The notes beneath the pieces were generated by a model. The model did not search any database. It had not been told where the DNA came from and worked only from the letters and a program-made list of their open reading frames with translations. From contig NC_090761.1 in assembly GCF_036898095.1 (NCBI RefSeq), positions 43,440,454 through 43,504,453 of the forward strand: 64,000 nucleotides of DNA, read 5' to 3'. Both the position numbers and the translations under genes were made by a program. Positions 42,682 to 53,738 of the stretch are shown here, in pieces (positions within the stretch are counted from its first letter, which is position 1; each line of letters starts with the position of its first letter). Origin of the DNA: Palaemon carinicauda. Taxonomy: Eukaryota > Arthropoda > Malacostraca > Decapoda > Palaemonidae.

Positions 42682-43279
42682 AACAAAAATGAGAGATTAA
42701 ACAAAAATGTGTTGTGTACATATGATTTTTAACAGCGTTAACGAGTTGAAAGACAGTTAAATGTAACTAAAAAAATCAATATCAGCAAATCTGAATTCCT
42801 TTATTAACTAAAACGTATATTGATACAAACACACTCGTGTGCGTATGTGCAAACACACACACACGCACGAGGAGACACGATCGGCGAGGAGGTAGAGATG
42901 GTGACTGCGATAACATACCGTAACTTACACTACGGAAATTTTAATCTAACTTAGCTTATTATTATTTTTTTTTTTTACATATTTTTTACATTTTGTTTTT
43001 CTTTTGATTTTTTATTTTCATCACTTTCAGTGACGAGTTACGGTATGTTATCGCAGTCACCATCTCTACCTCCTCCCCGACCGTCTCTCTTACTGCGTAG
43101 CAATTCTTGCACCTGTGTGTGTGTTTGTGCATACGCACACGAGTGTGTTTGTATCAATCATTTGTTTTAATTAATAAAAGAATTCAGATTAGCTGTTATT
43201 ACTTTCTTAGTTACATTTAATTGTTTTTCAACTCGTTGACGCTGTTAAAAATCATATGTACTCTGAACACATTTTTGTT

Positions 43280-43354
<75 letters not shown>

Positions 43355-43396
43355 AAAAAAATAGACGTATCTAACATTATAACAGCGAAAAAGAAT

Positions 43397-43480
<84 letters not shown>

Positions 43481-43502
43481 ATTTAAAGAACATGTTAATG
43501 CT
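42466..43502. repeat. Kilobase palindrome with four GA/CT microsatellites
   Basis: Left arm 42466-42960 and right arm about 43030-43502 are imperfect reverse complements. Outer CT tract 42491-42556 pairs with GA tract 43396-43477; inner GA tract 42604-42678 pairs with CT tract 43283-43350. Unique sequences between the tracts also pair, for example AACATGTTCTTTA with TAAAGAACATGTT, and GATAACATACCGTAACT with its reverse form. Open frames here are repeat artefacts. Confidence 0.88.
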
Positions 43503-44159
43503 ATGTTTAGAGAGAAGTCTTATTCAAAAGAGCTTGTTAATGCTATCTTGGTTTTCTTTGCTTCACTTTTTTCTTTCTTTCTGTTCATCACGCTGGCCCT
43601 TCTCACAAATGATCGTTGCCAACAATCTCTTTGTCCTTAATCCTTATCAACAAAAAGCGTTCTATCTCTTCCAGGGTATTGCTACGATGTCTTGTAATAA
43701 TGGTGATCCCCTTCGATGGTTATTTGCTTTAATGGCTGCCTTCAGCTTGATGATCCTCGAGATCATAGGCCTATTCCGGCCATATTGTTTAGCCATTCAG
43801 TATCACTCACATGCACACTGCTCTCATGTTTTTCTATAATTTCTAGCTTCAATTCTAATGAAAGAATTGCCTTCTTCCTGTACTGAAACTTAGCTTCTTA
43901 GGCACCATGATTATAGGTAAAATCAAAAAGGAAATGTGAGAAAAGGAAGAAAATAAGCACTGTTAATAACAGATCAAACAGAGGAAAACCACACGATACA
44001 CACAAGAACAGAGAACTGAGCACTCGACCCTCAAAGGCGTAATGTTTACTTCGTATGTTGGAGCAACTCTTCGGATGTGGAGGCAGAAATTTGGTAGAAT
44101 TTTACTTCGTATGTTGGAAAATTCGTATGTTGGGACATTCGTATGTAGAGGTACCACTG
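43503..44159. other. Right flank of the palindromic element, no gene seen
   Basis: Belongs to the TA-flanked element. Near the right end TTCGTATGTTGG-like words repeat (about 44048-44160) and echo the terminal repeat. No transposase frame is present. Confidence 0.5.
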
Positions 44160-44560
44160 TAAATGCATTCATAGCATTATGAACAAGATGGAAGTGTCCA
44201 GGAAAATCTGTAAAGGATAGTTCGAATTATGAAACATCTTGTGCAACACGCATAAATAATTGATCGACATTGACAGAGATTAATATCTAGATCATGAATA
44301 AGTTTCTGTCCAACAAATTAAAAAGAGAATCAGTAGCTGAAGTCCAGACAGGGGAACAATTATCAAAAGAAGGTAGAATGAAATTATTAAAACACTTCTT
44401 CAAAATAGATTGATCACCAAAATTCTTACAAGACTTTCTCAATAAGTAAATTTCTTGTAAAATTGAAGAAGAGACACCTAACGGGTTTCTCAAAAGTAAA
44501 TTTGCTGTCAAGAATAACACTTAACACTTTAGGATTTCAAGAGCCGTAGAGTTAAAAAAA

Positions 44561-47500
44561 CATTACCAATGCTGAGATCCAGATGAGGAGAGCCACTGTT
44601 CCTGACCTACTTACAGCCATACTTGGATTGTTCTTGCATCTGCAAGGAGGGGGTAAAAATGGCTATCCACTGAATTTCTGTTAATGAAGGTATCGCATTT
44701 ATGACCTGATGCGCCTGGCCAGGACTGCATGATCACCAAACTGGATGGTTCTTTTCTTCCCTGGATATAATCCTGTTTGGGAGCAAGGATGGCAACCCCA
44801 ACAACCTCCTAACAGATAATCGTAATTGTGTAGAAGCTGTTAGGACTTTGGCCAGTACAAGACCTGGGAAACAACTCTCCTTAGGGAGATGGTATTGGCA
44901 GTAACAAACCAGGCACATCAAGAAAAATGTTCAAGCCACCAAACCATTCTCGCCCTGGGCAGAAATTAACTCCTTGGCATATGTAATATGCAAGGTGCAC
45001 CGTCACATAACTCGCCAACATTAATCATCCAGCCAGTGAATAAAGGTTCCTCAAGAGAGGAACAAAGACCCAAATTGAATCAGTCAGCACGTGAGCTCTG
45101 TTAATCTCTCTTGATGGAGGAGAACACCTCAAAAGGGGCAACAATGCTTCTATTTATGGCAGGAATGTTGGTTTGTAAAACATATCACCTTTGCCTGGTC
45201 TATAAAATTAAGTTTGAGCCATCATTCCTACTGACATAGGAGGAACACCCTGGCCTTTAAAAAGCTGCTCTAAGTCCTATGGAAAGATGACCAAGCATAA
45301 ACACTAGGGTGGACGTGTGTGAGAACACCCGAGGAACAAAGAGGTGATTTCGGAATGACTGAAAGGCCACCGTGCACTATAGGTCCCTCGAGTTACCATA
45401 AGTATGAAATGTCGGACTGATTGAAAGGCCACCATGCACTATAGATCCCTTGAGTCACCATAAGCATGAAATGCTACTTTCTGACAGGTGAGTATGGAGT
45501 TAAAGTTCCAAATGAACGCAGCCAGACAAGTATCAGTTTGGTGAAAAGGAGTGCAGACACTTACTCTATCCTAGCAATGACTTAAGAGCAGATGGGAGAA
45601 AACTGAGATGGTTGTACAAGACTTTCATCATAAAAACTAAGATTTTTCTACCCCAGTCATCCTTCCAGAGATGAAGGCTGGAAGGTAAGTATGCACTGGA
45701 TTTTAAGGACGAGGGATGCAATATACAAGACAAGGCATCCTCTTACTGACAGCAGGATGCTCTGTGCCCCCCCCCCCTTCCCCTCTTACTAAATCCTTCC
45801 TGGGCTGAGCTTGGTTGAGGCAAGAATAGGTGGAACAAAGTCCACCTCCTAGAGGAAGGAGATGCTGTTGGGCATTGATAGGATTGGAGAAGGCCGAGAC
45901 CTTCAAACCCAAGCCAATTGGCATGACCAGCCCCAAAAGCTTGGCTGCAGTCTCCCTCAATGACCAGAGCCATTGAGGGAAATCACAGGGTGGCAGCCCC
46001 TACCACCAGTACATCAATTTCACCGTTAAGAGGTAGATTAGAAATTCAGATCCTATCCAATCCACAGCGGTAAGGTGTTCCCTAAATGGTGCTATCATTA
46101 ATGACCATCCATCAGTCAATGAAACACAATGTAAAATGAAAACCTACATGTGCACAATATGTGCAAATCATTATGACACCAAGAGATGCTAGAGTGAAAT
46201 AGTGATGGCCAACTTTCAACACATTGATAGCCCTGCTTTCAGACACATACTGTACAAGGCCTGCCAACCCTCTCACAACAACAGGGATAAACCAAATGTT
46301 TACAGTAGGCATCAGACCTGGTGTACCAATAATTTTTCAGCCTTGTGTACCTCAAGGCTTGAGATTTTGTGCTCGCCAACCCGTCCTGGGCTCGTTTCCT
46401 TTCCATGCATTACAAACTCCAAATCAAAATAAATCCAATTGAGTAAAATCGGTAGGCAAACTGTGAACCCAGCCATAAACAGTCTCATAATATATCTGAG
46501 AAACAGTCCCTGACACCACAGAGTATTAGCAGTACGGTGTACCCTCCTAAAAGAGAATGGGTATGGTCGGCCTGGCTCCATGCTTGAAAGAGTGGAGACC
46601 AGCTCAGCACAGACTGCAATGCAATACCATAATAGGTATTGGTACCTACCAAGCAGAGGCAGCTCCACTTTCAAAAATACAAAAGCAAGTCTTTGAAAGA
46701 AAAGACATTAGAAGTAACATGTACCCTTCTCTCTGTGGATCATGGTGCCGTGGTTCCATGCTCAGGAATACAATTCCAGGCAGTTTGCCTATCAGGGTAG
46801 CCATGCCAGCCACCAGGGCCTCAGCATAGGGCTATGTACTTCTGGCCAGACTGCTACCGCTGGGGTCACAGCTCAATGGGGATGTACATGCACAGGGCTT
46901 CGTATTCATGACCAGCCTAGCTACCGGGATAATCTAGCCAGCCACCCAGCTACCAACTCCCTTTTGGGAACCATCCACCTTCCCTGGATGAACCAGGAAG
47001 GGAAGAAAAAGATATCTTCAGCCGACAGTGGATTTTTATCCTTGATTGCCTAACTGTTGGTGCTCTGTCTCCTCTAGAACAATTGATCACCTGATACCAG
47101 TAAAAAAAAATAAGTATAAGACTAATGTTGCACCAGTTTTGCTTACTGACCAACCCCAAAGGTACAGGTCTGTGGAACCACTCCTTAGCTGCTTGAAGTT
47201 GAACAGCCATAGCAGTTATCGAAACTATCGATTGCTAACCAATCAGACCATCACTGGTTGGTGTACGAGGTACCTGTCAGTTACACTCCATTCAGCAAGA
47301 ATAGCAGTATAAATGATAATCATACCGTAATAAAAATACCCCATCAGCCTACCATACAGTGATGGATACCGGTCCTGTTAAAGTTCATTCAAAACTCATT
47401 TTACAGTTGCAGCTGTCCCACCAAGCTCAAAATTCTTAGCAGACCCCCAAAAGTACCGTCTGATGTGCAAGGCAATAGTGAACACTACTCTTATAGCCTA

Positions 47501-47580
47501 CCATACTGGGATGGAGATCGGTCTGTAAAGGACAGCTCACCAGCACATCAACTTCATCTTCTCAGGAGGTTAACTACTGC
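44561..47580. other. Three kilobases without recognisable genes
   Basis: Many short frames exist but none has a recognisable domain or codon pattern. A doublet of about 61 bases repeats at 45353-45413 and 45415-45475 (both with ATTTCGG/ATGTCGG-like starts and TGAAAGGCCACC). Two similar segments at about 47346-47380 and 47498-47530 share AGCCTACCATAC. A C run occurs near 45768-45777. It may include decayed transposons or intron sequence; nothing decides this. Confidence 0.4.
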
Positions 47581-48016
47581 ACTGTAATTGTTCAGTGGCT
47601 ACTTTCCTCTTGGTAAAGGTAGAAGAGACTTTTTAGCTATGGTAAGCAGCTCTTCTAGGAGAAGGACGCTCCAAATTCAACCCGTTGTTCTCTAGTCCTG
47701 GGAAGTGCCATAGCTTCTGCACCATGGTCTTCCCCTGTCTTGGGTTAGCAATCTCTTGCTTGAGGGCACTATCGGGCACAATACCTCATTTCTCTTCCTC
47801 TTGTTAATTTGAAGTTTTTATCCTCTTGATATTTCCAGTTTTTATAGTTTATATATGAAATATTTATTTTAGTATTATTATTACTAAACTTTAACTGTTG
47901 TTTGTTTCCTTATTTCCTTTCCTCACAGGGCTATTTTCCCTGTTGAAGCCCTTGGCCTCATAGAATCCTACTTTACCAAAAAAGGTTGTAGCTTAGCAAG
48001 TAATAATAATAACTGA
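47580..48016 (+). mobile_element. LINE-like 3' end, plus orientation
   Basis: The last 100 bases (GGGCTATTTTCCCTGTTG to GGTTGTAGCTTAGCAAG) match, in opposite orientation, the tail at 35163-35260, and end in an AAT-repeat tail at 48001-48012, as expected of a LINE or LINE-derived repeat. The upstream 340 bases have no coding content and no obvious likeness to the other copy. The 5' limit is a guess. Confidence 0.6.
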
Positions 48017-48112
48017 CGAAACAGCTGTGGTTATAACAAGCTAATAACTGACGAAATAGCTGTGGTTATAACGAGCTAATAACTGACGAAACAGTTGTGG
48101 TTATAACAAGCT
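48008..48112. repeat. 35-bp tandem repeat, three copies
   Basis: Units 48008-48042, 48043-48077 and 48078-48112 share AATAACTGACGAAA and TGTGGTTATAAC, with one to three changes each. The array starts inside the AAT tail of the LINE-like repeat. Confidence 0.88.
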
Positions 48113-51100
48113 CATAACTAATCGACCATAAAAGTACTCATCGGCAGGAAATTTCCGTACAATACAGTATGCACACCAAGGTAGGAAATAATCCTCCACT
48201 TAATGATACGATAAAAAAAAAGGGTAAGTGCATACACACTTGCCCCACCTTGCCCTACAATGGCATGTTCAATCAAAGTACTGAAGTAATCCCTGCTTGC
48301 TCCTGGTGCAACAGAAATAACTAACACTGGCTCACATTTGCTCGACTGAGCCCAAGATACTACCGTATTTAGTGGGAGAATACGGTTACTCCCTCCCGAT
48401 AGAGAGTAATCATGAGGTAATGTCGCTCCCTTCCAATAGCAGGCTACTGTAAAGTCCACGGCACTTTAAAAAAAAAGGCCTTCCCAGGCGACTCTTCTAT
48501 GTTGTCATCTCCACAAGAAAGAAATGTCCACCAAGGGTATGGATTAGAGAGAAAAGGTTGGTAGTCTCTCCTTCCCCTTGTCAACCATATTCCTTCGTAG
48601 TGCAGATATCACCTAACCTAAGACAGATAATGACTGCATTCCCTCTGAGGAGAAAGTTACATTGTGGGTTTTGTGCGACAGGGAGCACAGGGAAAACAGG
48701 AATCACAATCCAGGGAACCCACTTTGTTTGGTGAACCTGCCAGACAGTTTCACTATTGGGCATTCAGGTAGGGCCAATCTCAGTTCACACTGATAACTTC
48801 ATCCCTGTGTTACCAAGTTGCTCTCAGTTCATCGTCTTATGGACTGAAAGTGTCAAGGACAAAACTGCAAGGCAGGCTGCTTTCTGTCACCCTTTCACAA
48901 AAATACACAACACATGGGGTTCGGAGATTAATATCCTAATAAAGACAAAATTTCCTTTATCAAAAAAATTGCCTATCACTGTACTTCCTTTTAACGAACG
49001 AGCTCAAAACACAAAAAATCGAACACACCTCACATACATACAAACAATCGAACAGTGATGGGAGAAACGCAGAGACATATCTATGCCCGCCGCAGCTAAA
49101 TACTAAAGTGGCTACTCTGCAAAAAGTAATTGGGCGTGGCTTTTCCATCTCTCAACATGCCAATCAACTACCTTATTAATACAATTTTCCTTCCAACACT
49201 ACACAAGATATCTATTTTACAGGACAATAGGCTTGTATTAGTGTAAGAACAAATATATAATTAACTTTTTTGACATTCAAATACAGTATAGGGGCAGTTA
49301 TAGGCAAGCAAAGCCCAGATAAGGGGGACCTGTCGCCATGGGATAGGTTAGGTTCAGTGGTTGTGGTTTAGCATAGAACACCAGCCTGTACAACCATTTA
49401 ATATTTATATACCATATACCCCTAAAAATCCTAAATACGATGTTTGATAATTACAATACTGTAATGGGTATTATTGTAGTGTATTACAGTGCAATGTAAC
49501 CTAGGAAAAAAACTACTTCATCTCTCTTCGAAAATGACTCTCGTTCCCGTCGCAAATGAAGTTTCAGAAATATATATACATCTATATCCTACGATAATGG
49601 GGGACCCCCAGTGGGAACTCGGGGTTTTGGGTGGGGAAAACATACTGGGGAATCGATATATTAACGTAAAACAAGCCTTTTCTTCTCTATACATTACCTT
49701 CTTGGATGTATAATAAACGGAGGAAAAGACAAAACAATATACAGTACTGTAACTAGATAAACTTTGGAGGCGCCGTTGCAAAGGCTATGTCTCATGAAAG
49801 AATACAGTAACCAGAGCTGCCAACGTGTGATGTAGATCAAATGTTAGCGTATCATGCTAACATTAGCAGTGTTTTCCATATAATTTTTCTCATTCTACTT
49901 GCCGGTTCTAGTCGCTCTTGTACGTTCGTTTGTACATAGCAGGTTTCAACCTTCTACACAAAAACCCCGCCTCACTGCGCAGAGACTTTTCCTCCACCAA
50001 TAGGATTTCTTCTTCTCTAATCGTGAAATGTAACTATCCGTCTCTCTACCAGCTCTGTTCAGGTCTATTACTTGATTAGTTATGTAATACCCTCTTATAC
50101 ATATTACATTTGACCCCAGTATTACTCGTTTTATTATCCGATACCTTACAAAATCACCTCATTTTATATACCCTTGAAATATTATTTATCATACATTCCA
50201 TTTTATCTTCATATATTACTTTTAGACATTTTGTTATTACCTTGTCACTCCCAGATTTCACATAAATACTTGCTCTGGACAAGTTTCCCATTCTGTTCAT
50301 TCATGTTTACTCTCTAGACTCCGTTGCTTTTACGTTAACTAATCACGAAACCCATAAGTATGTAAAGTTTACACAGGGGGGTTAATATTTCCCTACCCCC
50401 AACTTCCAACAATTCCTTTTCCATGGAAACCTTTGCCCAAGTCAGGTCTTTGCTAGTTCAAGTGACGTCTTTTTGCGTATTTTACGATCCAAGTTTTAGA
50501 AAAGTGTAACAACTTCAGTAATCCATACTTAAGTATTTTGGTGAATTCCAATGTTGATAATTTTCTTAAATCTCGTAATGTAATATACCAACTTTTACAG
50601 TGTTCCAAGTACAGTACTAAAGTAAGGCAAAGCAGTTAAGTCGCCACAGACTTGGTCACAACACCCCCGTGACCCACAAGTTACGTCGTTACAGTCATAA
50701 AAGTAAGTCATTAATTTCTTTAACTTGAATGCGTTAGTTTTACTATATTTTGTTAGAGTGCGAATCTCAACATTACCGATTGCCAGTGCATACGAGGTTG
50801 AAGTTTTATTTTCCTGTGATCGTAAGTGAGGAACAGTAACCATTATATTTAACGTTGGTAATGTTAGCGCAACATTACTAATGTTAGCATGCACAGCTCA
50901 ACATTACCGCTTGCCAGTACATACGAGCTTGATGTTATACTTTCATGCGAGCAAAGCGAGCTAATGGCGAAATAAAAACCATTACATATAATGTTATTGT
51001 AACGTGAGTGAAGTGATATGACAAAGGGCATTATATTGCGTTTGTGACCTGGGAACCTCTAGGTTAGGTTAGGTGGGTTGTTAGGTTCTATACCCTTTTT

Positions 51101-51596
51101 GTACTTTTTTATATATTGTGTAAAGTGTATATGGAAAAATTCTTTAAAATACACATGCTAATATTACCGTATCATTGCTAACGTTAGTAATGCCACCGCA
51201 ACTTTGGTAACGCTGTGTATCGCCATAACGTTGGTAACGCTGTGTATCGTTGGTAACGTCGCTAATGTTATCGTTCGCAATACATACGTGAGTGAAGTGA
51301 CACCGAACTTGATCAAGTGCTTATATTTAAACATTTTAACACAACATATATGACAACAGTGATTATATGTAACGATTTTAACAGAAAATATAACCAATTC
51401 GGCGACTTAAAGTTAGTCGAATTGGTTGTTCTGTTTGCAGTTGAAATGAAGGTCAAATTTGGTTAAGTCACGTTATTTACTATAGGAAAACATATATTTT
51501 CTGTTCGAAATCAAACCCTGTAATACAATACAACTTTACCACCTAAACTCTAAGGTACTATGTTAGTTTAGGCAAGTTGTTCACAAAACGAAAGAA
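48113..51596. other. Unrecognised interval with scattered direct repeats
   Basis: No convincing gene. Between 50772 and 51000 two related segments (50772-50860 and 50893-51000) each begin with AACATTACCG, share CATACGAG and run into ACCATTA. From 50850 to 51290 words such as AATGTTAGC and TTGGTAACG recur in both orientations. TTAGG-like words occur near 49343 and 51061. A 10-bp perfect hairpin (AACCAATTCG) lies at 51392-51427. Confidence 0.4.
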
Positions 51597-51604
51597 AAAT
51601 ATCT

Positions 51605-51637
51605 GGTAAATTTTTACAAGCACTTACCAGGCCATAG
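51605..51637. repeat. Left terminal inverted repeat of the Merlin element
   Basis: Pairs with 53732-53765. Outermost 13 bases, GGTAAATTTTTAC, are identical in both ends; ACTTACCAGG is also shared. Confidence 0.88.
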
Positions 51638-51892
51638 GCGATATTTGCCATTACAAACAACATCAGCTACACATTTCAGTCACTTTTTCTTCTATGCACT
51701 TTTCGGCGGAAATGCATAATTAACGAGTTATTCAATATCTTATTTTTAATATTTGTTAAAAACTGGACAAGTCATTCGACATGTTGACTCCACAGCAAAT
51801 ATTGTCATCTGAGCCTCTTTGCACCCTCGCATACCCATAAGTAAGTAGTCCAATATATACTAATATTTTCCTCAGCTAATTTTTTTTATTTG

Positions 51893-52272
51893 TTTCATTT
51901 GTATGCATGTCTTTTACATATTGTAATTAATATTTTGTTATTTTGTTATTTAGTTTACGTTAAATCACTTAGAAAAACGTTATTGTGGTTTTTTTTCCCC
52001 CCCCCTTTCTAAGGCATTTTTGGTCCGAGACACAAGCGTTAGCGGTTGAAAAGCATTTTTTTCGTGCATCCTCTCAGGCATTTTATTTTTCTCTTCTCGT
52101 TTTTCATGTTTGTATGCATGTATTTTAAACATTTTACTTAATATTTTGTTGTACCAAAATGGGTTAGCGTATTTCTCTGTACTAGTTTACGTTGAAGCAC
52201 CTAGAAAAACGTTATATTAATTTTTTTTAGTTTTTTCCCCTTTTTGGAGGCATTTTGGGTGCGAGACACACA
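51893..52272. repeat. Direct duplication upstream of the Merlin transposase
   Basis: Two copies, about 51893-52035 and 52101-52272, share TTTGTATGCATGT, TTAATATTTTGTT, CTAGAAAAACGTTAT (first copy with TTAGAAAAACGTTAT) and CGAGACACA in the same order. They lie directly before the transposase start and may include the promoter; that role is inference. Confidence 0.75.
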
Positions 52273-52335
52273 CATTTCCGGTATGGCGCGCATTAATCTT
52301 CTGCACATTCGTTACAGTTCAAATTTTAGTTTGCG

Positions 52336-53355
52336 ATGGCAACCGTCGAAGTCAGTTGTGCGGGCTGTAGTCTTGACTATTTTAAGTGTATCAATACCTT
52401 TTATTCGAAAAACAGCGAAATCATAATTTTTTTACAAGGACACGGTGCTTTACCTGTGGCAGTGAAGTGCCCCCATTGTGATATTCTTTGCAGTTATAAT
52501 AGTAATACGCACCTGTTTTTCTGTCGACGTCGTAGGAAAGCTCCCAAGAAAAAAGCTAGTGTTCAGTGTACATACACCGTTTCTTTGTTCAAGGGTACAT
52601 TCTTAGATAATGCACATGTGAAACCTTGGGAAGTGGCTCTTTTTGTGAATCATTTTTTAAGCAAACATTGGGATCACTCTACCATCATAGACTGTTTACA
52701 TTGGTCGAGCAGAACAAGTGTGGATTGGCGAAGCTTTTGTTCGGAAGTAACCGAAAAGTGGTTTTCAGAACAATCCCCGGTGGGTGGTCAAGACATCGTC
52801 GTGGAAATTGACGAAACACTAATTGTACGTAGAAAATATAATCGTGGTAGACAATTAAATCAAGTGTGGTTGTTTGGAGGAATTGAGCGTGTGTCCAAAA
52901 AAAAATTTATCATTCCGTTACATCACGAAGGGCAAGACAGAAGTGCTGAGACCCTTATCCCATTAATTAAAAAGTATATCTTGCCAGGCTCTATTGTAAT
53001 TAGTGATGGTTGGGCAGCGTATCGAAATGTAGGAAATGAGGGATATACCCACAAAGTGATAAACCATAGTGAGGAGTTTGTCCAAGGGACAGACCCAAGT
53101 GTGCACACGCAAAACATTGAAAGACTTTGGAGAGACGTCAAGGAGTGGTCCAAACGACCGGGGAATCGATCTGAATATCTGGAACAATATTTGGCCAGAT
53201 ATTTATTTATTTCACGTTACAATCACGATCAGTGTTACCATCATTTTTGGCTGCAAGTTGGTCAGCTTTACAGACCACATGGTGACCGTGCACGACCCAT
53301 TGCTGAACAACCTGAAGCAGATAACCCAGTATCGGACTCTGATTCAGACTCATAA
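52336..53355 (+). CDS. Merlin (ISXO2/IS1016-like) transposase
   Basis: A 339-residue DDE-type enzyme that would excise and reinsert the element. An N-terminal zinc ribbon is suggested by Cys45, Cys48, Cys52 and Cys63, followed by a basic patch RRRRKAPKKK (64-73) that could bind DNA or direct nuclear import. The catalytic core shows Asp159 in VVEIDETLIV, Asp224 in VISDGWAAY and Glu262 in TQNIERLWRDVK (Asn260 is an alternative third residue). Before the last motif is HTQN, as usual in the ISXO2 domain. The tail ends in an SDSDSDS acidic stretch. The start is the ATG at 52336, with G at -3 and +4. The frame has no defects and the length is close to other Merlin transposases. It appears functional, or recently so. 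Confidence 0.92.
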   Translation: MATVEVSCAGCSLDYFKCINTFYSKNSEIIIFLQGHGALPVAVKCPHCDILCSYNSNTHLFFCRRRRKAPKKKASVQCTYTVSLFKGTFLDNAHVKPWEVALFVNHFLSKHWDHSTIIDCLHWSSRTSVDWRSFCSEVTEKWFSEQSPVGGQDIVVEIDETLIVRRKYNRGRQLNQVWLFGGIERVSKKKFIIPLHHEGQDRSAETLIPLIKKYILPGSIVISDGWAAYRNVGNEGYTHKVINHSEEFVQGTDPSVHTQNIERLWRDVKEWSKRPGNRSEYLEQYLARYLFISRYNHDQCYHHFWLQVGQLYRPHGDRARPIAEQPEADNPVSDSDSDS

Positions 53356-53386
53356 GGTAAATACATAATTTTTTCCTGTGACGAGC

Positions 53387-53520
53387 TAGGTTAGGCACAG
53401 TGACCGCTTAGGTTAGGGGCAGTGACCGCCTAGGTTAGGGGCAGTGACAGGTTAGGTTAGGTTAGGTTAGGATAGGTCAGGTCAGGTTAGGTTAGGTTAG
53501 GTTAGGTCAGGTTAGGTTGG
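53387..53520. repeat. TTAGG-type telomere-like array inside the Merlin element
   Basis: The first part has three units of about 22 bases that combine TAGGTTAGG with GCAGTGACCGC. The second part is degenerate TTAGG with some TCAGG variants. TTAGG is the ancestral arthropod telomere unit; here it is internal, short and flanked by transposon sequence. Confidence 0.85.
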
Positions 53521-53537
53521 TTTCTTTAGTTATCAAT

Positions 53538-53738
53538 GGCAAGAAAATATGTTTTTCTAGTTGATTTTGATGTGTTTTGCAGGAATTTCACCTTCATATT
53601 TGTCGAAAATACACAGTTTTTGTCACACACCATTTGGGGTGTGGGTTAAAAACGGGTGATTTCCGCCAAAAATGAAGGTGAAATTCGTGCAAAACACATC
53701 AAAATCTACTGGTAAAACATATTTTCTGGCCCCTAGGC
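53538..53738. repeat. 200-bp foldback near the right end of the Merlin element
   Basis: Arms of about 60 bases (53539-53602 and 53673-53737) are reverse complements, sharing GATTTTGATGTGTTTTGCA and GAATTTCACCTTCAT with few mismatches. The middle 70 bases are not paired. This may be a separate MITE that inserted into the element, or part of its subterminal structure. Confidence 0.88.

Larger units (their letters stand above)
35610..44159. mobile_element. TA-flanked palindromic DNA element (Tc1/mariner-like ends), split by DIRS copy D
   Basis: The ends are an inverted repeat beginning CAGTGGTACCTCTAYATACG, flanked by TA on both sides (35608-35609 and 44160-44161), which is the target duplication of Tc1/mariner elements. 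Without DIRS copy D the element is about 2.0 kb. No transposase is seen, so it is non-autonomous. The interior is a large imperfect palindrome centred near 42990 with four microsatellite tracts in its arms. The TA duplication and inverted ends support a cut-and-paste element; superfamily assignment from ends alone is moderate. Confidence 0.72.
35163..44560 (-). mobile_element. Old LINE fragment, interrupted by nested insertions
   Basis: Two parts, 35163-35609 and 44162-44560, appear to be one minus-strand LINE copy split by the TA-flanked element. The right part encodes, at 44287-44520, a C-terminal reverse-transcriptase tail of the CR1/Jockey style: LRKSCKNFGDQSILKKCFNNFILPSFDNCSPVW. The left part ends at 35163-35260 in a 3' tail that also occurs, on the plus strand, at about 47920-48016. 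The two parts join sensibly if the insert and one TA are removed. The family name is uncertain. Confidence 0.65.

Noticed and set aside
43395..43640. Frame encoding an Arg-Glu repeat
   Set aside because: It is a translation of the GA microsatellite in the palindrome arm, not a protein gene.
46312..46674. 120-codon minus-strand frame as a host gene
   Set aside because: No recognisable domain, no neighbouring exon-like pieces, and the overlapping frames are of similar length.
48008..48112. Possible CRISPR-like array
   Set aside because: Only three directly adjacent units without spacers, in eukaryotic transposon-rich DNA.
52336..53355. Bacterial contamination, because the transposase resembles bacterial ISXO2/IS1016 enzymes
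   Set aside because: The gene sits in a TIR-bounded unit with a target duplication in AT-rich eukaryotic DNA, and Merlin is the known eukaryotic branch of this family.
53387..53520. A chromosome end
   Set aside because: The array is short, degenerate and flanked on both sides by Merlin sequence, then by more than 10 kb of other DNA.
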